A stretch of 64,000 nucleotides of DNA from Bolinopsis microptera (Eukaryota; Ctenophora; Tentaculata; Lobata; Bolinopsidae), in the NCBI RefSeq assembly GCF_026151205.1, contig NC_087072.1, positions 9,235,669-9,299,668 on the forward strand, read 5' to 3'. Within the stretch, counting starts at the first letter, position 1. Every line of letters starts with the position of its first letter. Both the position numbers and the translations under genes were made by a program. Shown piece after piece: positions 1-10,690 of this stretch. The notes under the pieces are model-generated. The model worked only from the letters and a program-made list of their open reading frames with translations, ran no database searches and was not told the DNA's origin.

Positions 1-127
1 CTAACATCTACCACTACACGTCTTCTTTATCATAGTGTTGCCTTGTGACTTTCAGTTATCAAATTATATTCTAAATATTATTGATTGCGTCTGTGAGTTT
101 TACTATAATTTCAGTGCCGCTGATATT

Positions 128-1218
128 ATGCCAGTTCAAAAGACGGCCATCTTTTTCCTACTTCTTCTATACGCCATTACCCTCGTCTACTTTTTGAAAG
201 AGGGGAACTTTGGTGACAAATCATCTGTGGTACTTATTGTAGACACTGGAGCTCAAGTGCAAGAATCTGGGTTTTCAGAGGAAAGTAGAGTTGAGAAAAA
301 GTGGGACTCAATCTCTCATCAAAATATTACTGACCTGGATGTTCATGACTCGAACAGTCTAAATATAAAACCTCCTCGCCAGGATTGGGCCGCTTCTCAA
401 ATGAAGAAGACAATGGCTTTGTTAGATATGGAATACCCTACGACTAAAGAATGGAGAGAATGTGGGCCTAGAACGTACTACTTTCCTAACATTAACGCTA
501 TTTTCACCGGCATACCAAAAACTGGCTGCACCAACTGGATCATCGCCTTACTTCGGGCCGAAGGAAAGTTGACGAAAGAACCAAATCCATCCAACGTAAA
601 CTGGGTTCACGGGAAGGTGTCCTACGAGAACCGGATGAACAGAGTCCCTGATCAGTACACCAGTTCAGACTTTCAAAAAGCATTCAGTTTCGCAACCCCT
701 GGACTCGTTTAGTTTCAGGGTTCCGGGACAAATTGTCCGATGAGAATAATCAGGGACCCTCACTCAGAGTTATTGGTATGTGGGTTGTTCGAGATATAAG
801 GGGGGTAAAGGACCGTGAGGTGCTGAGAGAACTTTACCCCACCTTTGAAGAGTTTGCTAGGTATTTAGTCAAGTGGTATGGTGTGCGGGAAGTAAATGCT
901 CATTTCATCCCTCAAACGGATCACTTATGTTTGAGACATGCTATTTATGATTTTATAGTTCCTTTAGAACATTCTGGTAGCCTTGGTCAGGAGGTTTTAA
1001 AGAAAATTAACGCATCTGATACGTCTCTACTGGGCTCTTATGATAAATCTCAAGATCCTCGTCACCAAAAATCAACTTTGTTCGCCAAGAATTGGCTCTC
1101 TGAGTTGGATCAAGACCTCATCGAGCAAGTGTACACTATTTTCAAAGCAGACTTTGCTTTGCTAAATTATAGTAATTTTACGCACCCCGATTTTCCTCTC
1201 CCCTTACATAATATTTAG
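128..1218 (+). pseudogene. Broken carbohydrate sulfotransferase, diverged member of the downstream array
   Basis: This is a diverged relative of the five sulfotransferases at 19.5-28.9 kb. The ATG at 128 opens a type II membrane protein with a hydrophobic anchor (FFLLLLYAITLVYFL). An in-frame ATG at 35 lies before a likely acceptor (tttcag, about 115), so 128 is preferred. The 5'-phosphosulfate motif is intact (PKTGCTNW, near 515-540). The reading frame breaks at about 690: the Phe-Ser-Phe segment is followed directly by RNPWTR in another frame, and the paralogs' residues between them (TVV) are missing. This looks like a deletion of about 10 bp. The second half runs in the new frame to the stop at 1218 and keeps the C-terminal LLGSYD, SNFTHPDFPLPLH region. 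The deletion hits the 3'-phosphate-binding loop, so the copy is probably inactive unless the break is an assembly error. Confidence 0.8.
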
Positions 1219-2234
1219 GTTATACGTTGATCAAACTTGCTTAATTAATCCCTAATTCGGGCATAGAATAACAATGACACAAATAACATTGCGTTATTAC
1301 AACATTGTCTGCTAATATTGTTTACGCCCTCTTCAAATCACAGTTTGAACGTGACTCCATGAAGAAATGATGATATTTGAGATAACATGAAAACATCGCA
1401 TGTTTCATGAAATCTGATTTCGCTCACTGAAATGGCCGGATTAAATATATAGCCGTACCAATGACTGTTAGTGATGTTGACATTCTAACAACTGATCTAA
1501 TGCTGGTGCATGGTTCGTTTTGATTGATGGGAATAGCTCTTTTATTCACGTGTTTAATAACTTTTTGGATGCTTCTTTTCCGCCTGCTAGTAAGGTAATA
1601 TATCTGCTCCTGCAAATATGTCGTGTCAGAAGTTTGGGTAGCAATGTTCTGGTTCTGGGATGAAATTTGGGGCTGAACAACTGTGCTGTTTATCATCTCA
1701 ACACTCTGGTGGGTATGATACTGTTACTTGCGGTCTGGGCAGGGAAGAACTCTAATCTCGACTGATAAACCTACTCAAAGAACTTATGGACCTTGTATGG
1801 GGACGACAGATTTAAACGAGGATAACACCCAAGGGAAATCTTCTGACCTTACTCCTACAGAGCGAGTGTGCTTTATGAGATTGAGACCTTTTGGACCTAG
1901 CTTGAGAACCGCTCCCCTATCTTGAACCTCTATCTTGAATCGGAATGCTTTCATTCATACCTCTGGTTGGGACACGCTACAAATGGCAATATTCAAATAT
2001 CTTCTCATTTTATTTCTATATAGACATTCAACACAGCAAATCTATAACATTTATTGAGTGCTTATATTAATGCTTTTCATACAAAGTTACAACAAAGTCT
2101 TCGTGTTATGTATCCTGGGTTTGAACTGGATATTACCCGCTTAAAATATTTCCATCGCGTTACATAATACTCAATAAATGTAATAGATTTGTAGTGTTGT
2201 AATTAGTTTAAAACTAATTACAACACTTTAAATA
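1219..2234. other. Intergenic, no gene recognised
   Basis: No conserved coding signal is visible. A 90-codon open frame on the minus strand (1424-1696) has no recognisable domain and is not called. Confidence 0.5.
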
Positions 2235-3061
2235 CAGGGTGGCCCATAAAACACTACCCATCCTTATCTCTTAAATTTGTTACAGGTCGCTGAGATCTTG
2301 CTAACTATTTTATTTCAGAATGGAAAAGCGCCATAACTTACGTTCTGATTAATATTTTTGCTTCAAATTTTTAGAGAATGTCAATCATAATTAGACACAA
2401 CTTCGTGCCAAGTTTTGTGTGAGTCTGAGCTTGTCTGACAAAGTTAGCTCCTGAGCGTGCTAGCTTTAATTTCTCACCCAGAACTGTGTACATTGGTTAA
2501 TAGGAACCTCAACAAAAATCCTGGGTAAAAAAATCAAAAAACCACCGATTTATTTATGTTTTACCAATTCTATTCACCATGATCCATCGCACATTCTCTG
2601 GACGATATAAACAAGCAGGGAGGATCATCTGTGATAGTCCTTATCAGTTAAAATATAGGATGTACACTGTACCATAGGCATAATGGAATGTGCGATGGAT
2701 CATGGTGAATAAAATTGGTAAAACATAAAAAAATCGGTGGTTTTTAAATTTTTTTACCCAGGATTTTTTTGGTGGTTCCTATTAACCAATGTAAACAGTT
2801 CTGGGTGAGAAATTCAAGCTAGCTCGCTCAGCTGGGCTAAATTGGTCAAATAAGCTCAGTGAAGCTCGCACTCACACAAAACTTGCCACAAAGGTTTAGC
2901 TACTTGTTATTAACATTCTGTGAAATTTAGAAGCAAAAATATTTATCAGAACATAAGTTATGCCACTTTTTGTTTTTTAAATAGTTAGCAAGATCTCAGC
3001 GACCTGTAACAATTTTAAGAGATAAGGATGGGTAGTGTTTTATGAATTATGGGCCACCCTG
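2235..3061. mobile_element. Foldback MITE with long inverted repeats, TA-flanked (Tc1/mariner-like)
   Basis: The left end (CAGGGTGGCCCATAAAACAC) and right end are reverse complements. The inverted repeats run inward for about 360-380 bp on each side (roughly 2235-2597 and 2680-3061) with scattered mismatches. TA dinucleotides flank both ends (2233-2234, 3062-3063), as expected for Tc1/mariner-type insertion. There is no transposase frame. A similar end (GGCCCACCCTGTA) occurs alone near 49840-49855, so this is a family. Confidence 0.8.
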
Positions 3062-3159
3062 TATAATAAATAAAGTCATATTTTAATTAACATTTAAGCT
3101 TGGTACAAACCCCAATTAAACTTTCCGTTTGTGTTTCACTTGTGTTTGTTGTTTGTTTG

Positions 3160-3416
3160 TTTATAGAACCCGTCCCCAATCTCGTATCGGAAAATGACTA
3201 AACTCAGGTCTGAGTGTGAATACGGGTGGTACCTGCAAGAGTGTTCATTAAGCATTTAGAGTTCTGTAAAACTGCAGTTACAATTGTGCTAGAGTATTTT
3301 TAGTATATACGATTGGTATCAGATATATATCCCTACATGCTTCCAAAATTTGTAAAGCCGTAGTACATACATATCACATTACACCGGAGCCTACACAGTG
3401 CAATCTCCCCCAGTTG
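3160..3416 (+). mobile_element. Internal-deletion derivative of the 7.1-kb LINE
   Basis: From 3160 to about 3332 the sequence matches the 5' end of the LINE at 12129 (GTTT repeats, GAACCCGTCCCCAATCTCGT, through ATACGATTGGTATCA). It then jumps directly to sequence matching the LINE 3' region at about 18856-18957 (GATATATATCCCTACATGC through CAATCTCC.CCAGT). Everything between, both ORFs included, is absent. The junction lies at a short shared TCA. Both outer borders differ from those of the large copy, so this is a separate insertion. Confidence 0.75.
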
Positions 3417-4185
3417 ATCTGCGCCGCGTATGTTTATATAATTATAAGCGCGCGGCGCAGACTGGAGGAAACCACACTCTGCAAGTTCGATCCAGTGCAA
3501 TGCTACATGTACGTACTACGGCTTCATCTCCAACTTTCTGCACAATGTACTGGAATGTTTTGAAGGAAAAGAAAGAACAAAAAAAATGATATATATAAAT
3601 AAAATCAGCGATTTAATGTTAGCCTTAGGAGGGTAACTTTAATTCCCTGGTTTCTAAAATCAGCTTTTTAAAAAAAATAATGATAAAGTATGTAACGTCG
3701 ATACCAAACCGATTATTGAGCGATAATAACTGAGTAGTTGATTCCTGGGTTGCGGAGTCATTCAGATGTTCCAGTTTTTTAATGTGGTTCTTGTTCAGTT
3801 CTTGACCAGAAGTGTCTAATGAAGTAAGTCAGACAAGCAAACTCTTCCTTATATGCTAATATAAGTCGTCTCAATCCCAGAAATTATGAATGATGACCCA
3901 GTGTAAAAGTGCAGAAATCGGCCGAAAATAACAAAGACTAAAAATAGTTAAAAAGTGACAGGATTCAAACACAAGGAAAATTAATAACTTAGAGGGTAAT
4001 AAGGAATATCTCCAAACGGAGTTTTCTGAGAGGGTGAGAGGTTCTTTAATTAGAGCTAATGTGATGGCTGAAAATTGACTGGTTAATTGTAGTATCAACT
4101 CAAAACAACAATGTGTCCAATCTCCATGATTTTACTGCCAGATAAGATACCACATCCTTTTACCTTCGCTTATACTTTATATTTA
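3417..4185. other. Intergenic, no gene recognised
   Basis: The stretch begins with a GC-rich inverted repeat (CTGCGCCGCG near 3419 against CGCGCGGCGCAG near 3449-3460). The rest is AT-rich with no domain-bearing frame. Confidence 0.5.
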
Positions 4186-4501
4186 CTAGCAGGAACCCGT
4201 ATAACCCTAAAATAGTGTCAAGACTCAAGAGACTAAATAATTATTACCAATTTAATTCGCGTTTTTGACACCACTTGGGGGTTCAAATTTTGGGCTCTAA
4301 AACTCCTATTCCTTGGCCAATTTTTTATTTTTTCATGCTGATTTGGAGGCCATTAAAGCATTTGACCCAGTCAAAAAAGTATCAGTTGTATATCTTTTAC
4401 GGTTTTTGCGGAAAGTCGCGTTAAAATTGATGCCGTGGTGTCAGTAAAATGGTACGGATAAACACATCCATATATATCGTCTCGCTTTATATATAGTAAG
4501 A
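4186..4501 (-). mobile_element. Non-autonomous Helitron-like element, copy 1
   Basis: Read on the minus strand, it begins TCTTACTATATATAAAGCGA and ends ACGGGTTCCTGCTAG followed by a host T. The TC start, CTAG end and A/T insertion site are Helitron features. A near-identical copy lies at 7256-7568 with the same two borders and unrelated flanks, which fixes the ends. It has no ORF, so it would depend on a Rep-helicase supplied elsewhere. I did not find a clear 3' subterminal hairpin, so a SINE or other short repeat remains possible. Confidence 0.6.
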
Positions 4502-4905
4502 TGATATTGATGCTGTGTTATAATAAATTGAGAATTACTGTTCACTCCATCAAGTTTTCTTTTTTTGGTGAATATAATTAAGGGAGGAAGCATCTCCTAC
4601 CTGTTACCTCCTCGCTCGGAAACAATATCAGCAACGTGGTGATCATTACCAATCACGTCAGTTGAGGACTCTATCCAGTTCTGATGTGACCACTGCTGCT
4701 CCACTCTGCGAAATGTCAGGCTTGTAAAACTGTCAACTTTGTGTGTCAGTAAATTTCCTCAAAGATGTTAGTTCTCAGCACAGCGTCACGGTTCGTAACT
4801 ACATGTTGCAAAATAATACTCGCGATGAATCATCTGCTGAATGATTGCACATCAACGCACTAACTATCTTTGGGCCGAGTAGTGATTCAAAGCGTGGGAG
4901 CTTAA
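4502..4905. other. Intergenic, no gene recognised
   Basis: No coding signal or repeat recognised. The stretch ends with the TTAA (4902-4905) that abuts the palindromic element. Confidence 0.5.
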
Positions 4906-5630
4906 GGGGGCAGGGGGGGGTCTTCATGGAAATTTTCTCAAAATCGACTTTTTAGTTGTTTCTGATAGAGGGGAGTAATATCTATCAGATGCTGTTAATC
5001 TCGTGGAAAAATATCGTTCCTAGCCGAAATTATTGCTGGTCAAAGGTCAGCGCGTGTGTGTAATTGTATTGCGCGAGCGATTTTTGATCGCGTGCCCTGA
5101 AAATCGAGTCTAAAAATCTATCTTCTCCTACATTTTTTGAGCAATCACCCTGAAACTTTCAGGATATGTTCTAGGGATCATTTAGAAGAGATGAGCCGGG
5201 CAGAATTTTGAGATGGGCCTTTTACATTTTTTTATTCGATTTTGAAAATCGTGGACCTCGTTTTTTGATGATTTTTCGAGGTCCACGATTTTCAAAATCG
5301 AATAAAAATTTTTTAAAGGCCTATCTCAAAATTCTGCCCGGCTCATCTCTTCTAAATGATCCTTAGAACATATCCTGAAAGTTTCAGGGTGATTGCTCAA
5401 AAAATGTAGGAGAAGATAGATTTTTAGACTCGATTTTCAGGGCACGCGATCAAAAATCGCTCGCGCAATACAATTACTCACACGCGCTGACCTTTGACCA
5501 GCAATAATTTCGGCTAGGAACGATATTTTTCCACGAGATCAAAAGCATCTGATAGATATTACTCCCCTCTATCAGAAACAACTAAAAAGTCGATTTTGAG
5601 AAAATTTCCATGAAGACCCCCCCTGCCCCC
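4906..5630. mobile_element. Near-perfect 725-bp palindromic foldback element in TTAA
   Basis: The left arm (4906-5260) and right arm (5277-5630) are almost exact reverse complements around a 16-nt loop (5261-5276). The ends read GGGGGCAGGGGGG inward, and both outer borders are TTAA (4902-4905, 5631-5634), the target site duplicated by piggyBac-type transposases. There is no ORF. A 50-bp form consisting only of the ends lies at 30670-30719. The few mismatches between the arms imply a recent origin or arm-to-arm conversion. Confidence 0.85.
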
Positions 5631-5634
5631 TTAA

Positions 5635-6439
5635 TAGGGATCGTTTCTCAGTATTGAATTCAGTTCTGAAGACAGAATCGAACCTCAGTCATATAATCAA
5701 TCGAAGAATCATCAACTATCTTAAATCTTATTTCATATTTATCGAGATTATTCAAGAATAATATGCTATGTGAACTTCTGGTTTTTTGGAAGATGAATGC
5801 ATAACAACAAGTCAACTGTGCACAATGACCCCGATCAGTTAATCTGCTACTACCTGGGGATAAAATCCGATTGTTCAAAATTACCTACCATGTCCAAAAT
5901 AACCCCTGTCCATAATTAGCCCACCCTACAGAGGCTTAACGTTTGAGCTAACAATTTCACTGCCACAAGTGACATTTTTATCTGATCAGGACAGTAGTAA
6001 ACTGACCAGTGACCACAGCTATACTCAGGGGTGTAGGAAGAGGGGGGGGGGCGGAAAGGGGCCAATATTTTTAGGCTCATTTGGCCAATCCGTCATTGCA
6101 TTATCCAAATTGTCTTACTGCTAAAGACAAAGTGTAGTTCAGATTTACATTCCTCATTGCTAGAATTACTTCCTTTAAGCAAATTGTCCAAAAAAATTGC
6201 AGATTCTCCCTCTTTGCAATTTTATTGACAATTATAAAACTTTTCTTATTTCCTTAATATTAGTACCTCGGTGAACTGAACTCTGTCGACCAACTGTTCA
6301 AATCAGTCGCATAGGTACTAATTTTTCCTGCCTATACCCGTCAGCATTTCTATAAGAATAATTTACTAATCGTACTGATCAACTGGAGGTGTGCTCAAAA
6401 TAAACGTGAAAAATCGAAAATAAGCTCAAAGTTTAGTAA
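5635..6439. other. Intergenic, repeat fragments only
   Basis: No gene recognised. A short motif around 6017 (CAGGGGTGTAGGAA followed by a G run) recurs inverted near 11985-12026, so it is a repeat fragment. The segment at 5985-6014 recurs inverted at 7569-7597 and may be an outer inverted-repeat pair. Confidence 0.45.
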
Positions 6440-7227
6440 TACCTTAATTCCCAAAAATTTGGGCGACAAAAAATTTGAGCGGGCCTTTCGCCCAAATTTT
6501 TTGCAGACCAAATTAATTGCATAAATCTTTTCCGTCTGCTAAATTTGTTGCTAACCAAACTTTTGGCATTTGGCCTGTGGCCCTGAAATCTATAGAAAGA
6601 TGGCTTTTTCTTCATATCTAAGTGAAATAATATTTGAAATTTTAGTTTTCTAATCCGTCATTCATGGCTTGACCAAGTAAAAAGGCTTATATTTTAAATG
6701 AATAGAAATAACTGGAATAGCTAACAGCTACTAATAAAACAAATGGCTAGAGGTATGGATAGCTAGAGATTTAAACAAGATCTGCAAATGGATTATCATC
6801 CACCGTAAAGTCTGATCTACAAGCATCAGTTATACTCGACTTCTCATTGAGAAGTTCTCAAAGCCTTTCCTTATGTCATCTGGCCTCCCTTTTAAATATA
6901 CAAAAAGTTCGTTGATACAACGAGCGTGTACTTCACGGATCACTGTCAAGCGGGTATCAATTTTCACATTGTCTGATGAAACTCCTCCATTGAGCTGACA
7001 CACCTACATGCTTAAAATTGAAAGCAAAATGACAGGAATAATAAGGAATAATAATGAACTGAGGCAAATATCTAACTGAAATTTTAGTGGAAAATCGTTC
7101 ATTTTTCGAAGAATTTGTGCCCAAATTTTCGGTCGCCCAAATGAGTTCAAATTTTCTGCCCAAATTTTTCGGGCTCAAATAAATTGTGCTCAATATAATG
7201 GCACACAAATTTTTGGGAACTAAGGTA
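6440..7227. mobile_element. Non-autonomous DNA transposon with terminal inverted repeats
   Basis: The left end ACCTTAATTCCCAAAAATTT (from 6441) is matched by an inverted right end near 7206-7226 with few differences. Further inverted similarity (GGGCGAC, CCCAAATTTT motifs) continues inside. No transposase is visible, and the target duplication is not certain. Confidence 0.6.
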
Positions 7228-7255
7228 AATTGGAAATAATATGGTTTATTAAGTA

Positions 7256-7568
7256 CTAGCAGGAACCCGTCTAACCCTAAAATGGTGTCAAGACTCAAGA
7301 GACTAAAACAATTATTACCTATTTAATTCGCATTTTTGACACCACTTGGGGTACCAAATTTGGGGCTCTAAAACTCCTATTTCTTGGCCAATTTTTTATT
7401 TTTTCATGCTGATTTGGAGGCCATTAAAGCATTCGACCCAGTCAAAAAAGTTTCAGTTGTATATCTTTTACGGTTTTTGCAGAAATTCGCGTTAAAGATG
7501 ATGCCGTGGTGTCAGTAAAATGGCACAGATAAATATATATATATCGTCTCGCTTTATATATAGTAAGA
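7256..7568 (-). mobile_element. Non-autonomous Helitron-like element, copy 2
   Basis: Near-identical to 4186-4501 with the same TC start and CTAG end on the minus strand and different flanking DNA. Two closely related copies this near each other imply recent activity or local re-insertion. Confidence 0.6.
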
Positions 7569-7940
7569 TAGCTGTGGTCAGTTTACTACCGTCCTCATAA
7601 TATACAAATTTCAAATGTGACAGTGCAATTGTTTCATATTGTAGCTCAAACTTGGCTCTCGTTCAAAGTTTTATCTATGTTGGTTTTATACCCGTAAACT
7701 CTTAATAACTTGTACGTCTTTGTTTTTCGGAGTCAGCCGATACTTTCCCTCATCACATCATGTCCATCATGTTTGTTGACATACCACGGGCCCATACCAC
7801 CATTAATATCATATCATTGTGCACCAACTAATTATATCCATTCCATTGGTCTCGACGTGATGAGGGACAGTCTACTCTTACAGTTATACTGATAGCTTCA
7901 AAAGTTCGAGCTGGAATATTGAACAATTGAGTTGTGGGTA
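7569..7940. other. Intergenic, no gene recognised
   Basis: Apart from the inverted match to 5985-6014 at its left edge, nothing is recognised. Confidence 0.4.
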
Positions 7941-8270
7941 TGGGAGCGTTCACATATTATGACGTCAACAGCCGAGGGGAAGGGCTGGTTTGGACTTTGG
8001 AAATGCTGAACGGGGGGCCGGGGGGGTCTGAGCCCTGCAGAAATGTAACGTGAATTTTGGGAAAAATTGTTGGTTCAAATCAATTTTATTAACCATTTCT
8101 ATACCCCCTCGCTGGCTGACGGGAGGGGGAAGTATTAAGTAAGGGGGTTAAGAAGGCGAGGGGGTCTGGCGAATGCTGACGTCATTAGGGGAGGGGGGTC
8201 ACTCAATACTGATAGTTGCTGACAGGGAGGGGGAGTAAAATTGGCTAAAATCAGTTAAGTTAGTTAGTTA
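7941..8270. repeat. G-rich repeat related to the MITE at 40.16 kb
   Basis: It opens with GGGAGCGTTCACATATTATG and carries GACGTCA, AATGCTGA and several runs of five or more G. The same order of motifs occurs at 40156-40343. The right end is unclear because it runs into GTTAACG-containing satellite-like sequence. Confidence 0.55.
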
Positions 8271-9000
8271 ACGTTACATTATACATTACATATTCTAGAG
8301 TTAACATTAGCTTGTGCCTTACATCTAGAGTTAACAATTAACATTAACTTGTGCCTTACATTTAGAGTTAATGTTACATTATCTATATTATATTTTAAAC
8401 TTGACGAAATTTCCCCGGCAACGGGGACATAGAAGAAAAAACACCGAAAATCGACCTCAAAATGACCCTCTGGTGATGCCAAACCCAGCTCGCAAATGGA
8501 GTTGAAACCTCGCCATTTTTAGCAGGGTTGTAGAAAAAGGATAGGAATAGGCTATAGCATTCTTAGAATTTTGATTTAGGCTTTAGATTTTTTATAATAA
8601 ACGTCGGAAGTGAGGTTAAATAATCGTTAGAATAATGGCGTTATTTTAGCAAAGGTTTACTGCGCTGTTGCGTAGCAACGATAAAAATGCACGTGCGCGA
8701 GCAAGAACATCTTAACTACGCGCGTTGTTATGCTGTATGCATGCTACGTCATAACTTCAAAACTAGCTCACATTTACGCTCACGCTATGACTTATATTCA
8801 TAACTTTGGTTGTGATTGGTATTTTTTGATGCGGTAAAAAGTATCGTTTTGGGAATCCGAATACTAACAACGCTGTCGCCATTGTTAAATAAATTCCATT
8901 ATGTCTACTGTATAACAGAGCTGTATGATGAAGAGAAATTAAAACATAACTGATTTTTAAAATTTCCTCGAACAAAGCTTTCGACTAGCGGGTTTCTAGT
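8271..9000. repeat. Degenerate satellite copies followed by unique DNA
   Basis: From 8271 to about 8395, diverged and spaced copies of the 30-bp satellite unit are seen (CTAGAGTTAAC blocks). From about 8400 to 9000 the sequence is unique, and no gene is recognised. Confidence 0.6.
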
Positions 9001-9915
9001 ACCTTATATCTGGAGTTAACGTTACATTATACCTTACATCTAGAGTTAACGTTACATTATACCTTACATTTAGAGTTAACGTTACATTATACCTTACATC
9101 TAGAGTTAACGTTACATCATACCTTACATCTAGAGTTAACGTTACATTATACCGTACATCTAGAGTTAACGTTACATTATACCTTTCATCTAGAGTTAAC
9201 GTTACATTATACCTTACATCTAGAGTTAACGTTACATTATACCTTACATTTAGAGTTAACGTTACATTATACCTTACATCTAGAGTTAACGTTACATTAT
9301 ACCGTACATCTAGAGTTAACGTTACATTATACCGTACATCTAGAGTTAACGTTACATTATACCTTACATCTAGAGTTAACGTTACATTATACCTTACATC
9401 TAGAGTTAACGTTACATTATACCGTACATCTAGAGTTAACGTTACATTATACCTTACATCTAGAGTTAACGTTACATTATACCTTACATCTAGAGTTAAC
9501 GTTACATTATACCTTACATCTAGAGTTATAACGTTACATTATACCTTACATCTAGAGTTAACGTTACATTATACCTTACATCTAGAGTTATAACGTTACA
9601 TTATACCTTTCATCTAGAGTTAACGTTACATTATACCTCACATCTAGAGTTATAACGTTACATTATACCTTACATCTAGAGTTAACGTTACATTATACCT
9701 TTCATCTAGAGTTAACGTTACATTATACCTTACATCTAGAGTTAACGTTACATTATACCGTACATCTAGAGTTAACGTCACATTATACTGTACATCTAGA
9801 GTTAACGTTACATTATACCTTTCATCTAGAGTTAACGTTACATTATACCTTACATGTAGAGTTATAACGTTACATTATTCCTTACATCTAGAGTTAACGT
9901 TACATTATACATTCA
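9001..9915. repeat. 30-bp tandem minisatellite, about 30 copies
   Basis: The unit is 30 bp and contains TCTAGAGTTAAC followed by GTTACATTATACC. Most units are identical or differ at one or two positions (CTTACAT, CGTACAT and CTTTCAT variants). Some carry a 2-bp insertion (GTTATAAC). Diverged copies precede the array in the same orientation (8271-8395), and others follow it inverted (about 10270-10520). Confidence 0.95.
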
Positions 9916-10255
9916 TGTTATTTTCTTACCTTTCTTTTGACGTATTACCAAGAAATCACTGGACCTCGTTAGTCGATAAGGATCCAGTTAGTGACGAGCT
10001 ATGAAGTAATCATTCGACCTCATTAATACTGATCCTGTCAGTTACGAACTATGAAGTTATTATTCTACCTCTTTAATGCTGATTCTGTCAGCGAAGAGTT
10101 GTGAAGAAATTAATGAAGACCTCGTTGATATCCTCGTTCAACAAATATACTCATCTGGTAACCAAATCCCTTATATGGCCTTCTTCTGAGGATCCGAAAA
10201 CTAAGTCTACCCATATCAGAACCTACTGACTTCATTAAACCAATCAATAAAAAGA
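9916..10255. repeat. Three diverged copies of a roughly 53-bp direct repeat
   Basis: Between about 9959 and 10115 a unit with ACCTC.TTA, GAT(C)CTGTCAG and GA(G)CTATGAAG recurs three times with many substitutions. No gene is present. Confidence 0.6.
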
Positions 10256-10690
10256 AGAAGAACTCTGGATACAACATAAGGTATAATGTAATGTTACAGT
10301 TAACTCTGAAGTAAGGTATACGATAATCTTAACTTTACATGTGGCGTGGAAGGTAATGTTAACTCACGAATCACGATGTAAGGTAAAATGTAACGTTAAC
10401 GGTATAATGTAACGTTAACTCTAGATGTACGGTATAATGTAATGTTAACTCTAGATGTAATGTATAATGGAACGTTAACTCCATATATATAAGGTATAAT
10501 GTAACATTAACTCTAAATTTAAGGCACAAGTAAATGGTAACTCAAATTGTAAGATACAAGGTAATATTAACTACATATGCTAAGTAAAAGGTAAGGTTAA
10601 CTCTAATTGTAAGATACAAGGTAATATTAATATGCTAAGTAAAAGGTAAGGTTAACTTTAAATTTGAGGCAAAAGGCAATAAGTAGTGTA
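10256..10690. repeat. Degenerate satellite copies in inverted orientation
   Basis: Blocks such as GGTATAATGTAACGTTAAC and CTCTAGATGTA are the reverse complement of the 9001-9915 unit, with increasing divergence to the right. Confidence 0.75.

Noticed and set aside
9001-9915. CRISPR-like array
   Set aside because: The units abut without unique spacers and the DNA is animal; it is a minisatellite.
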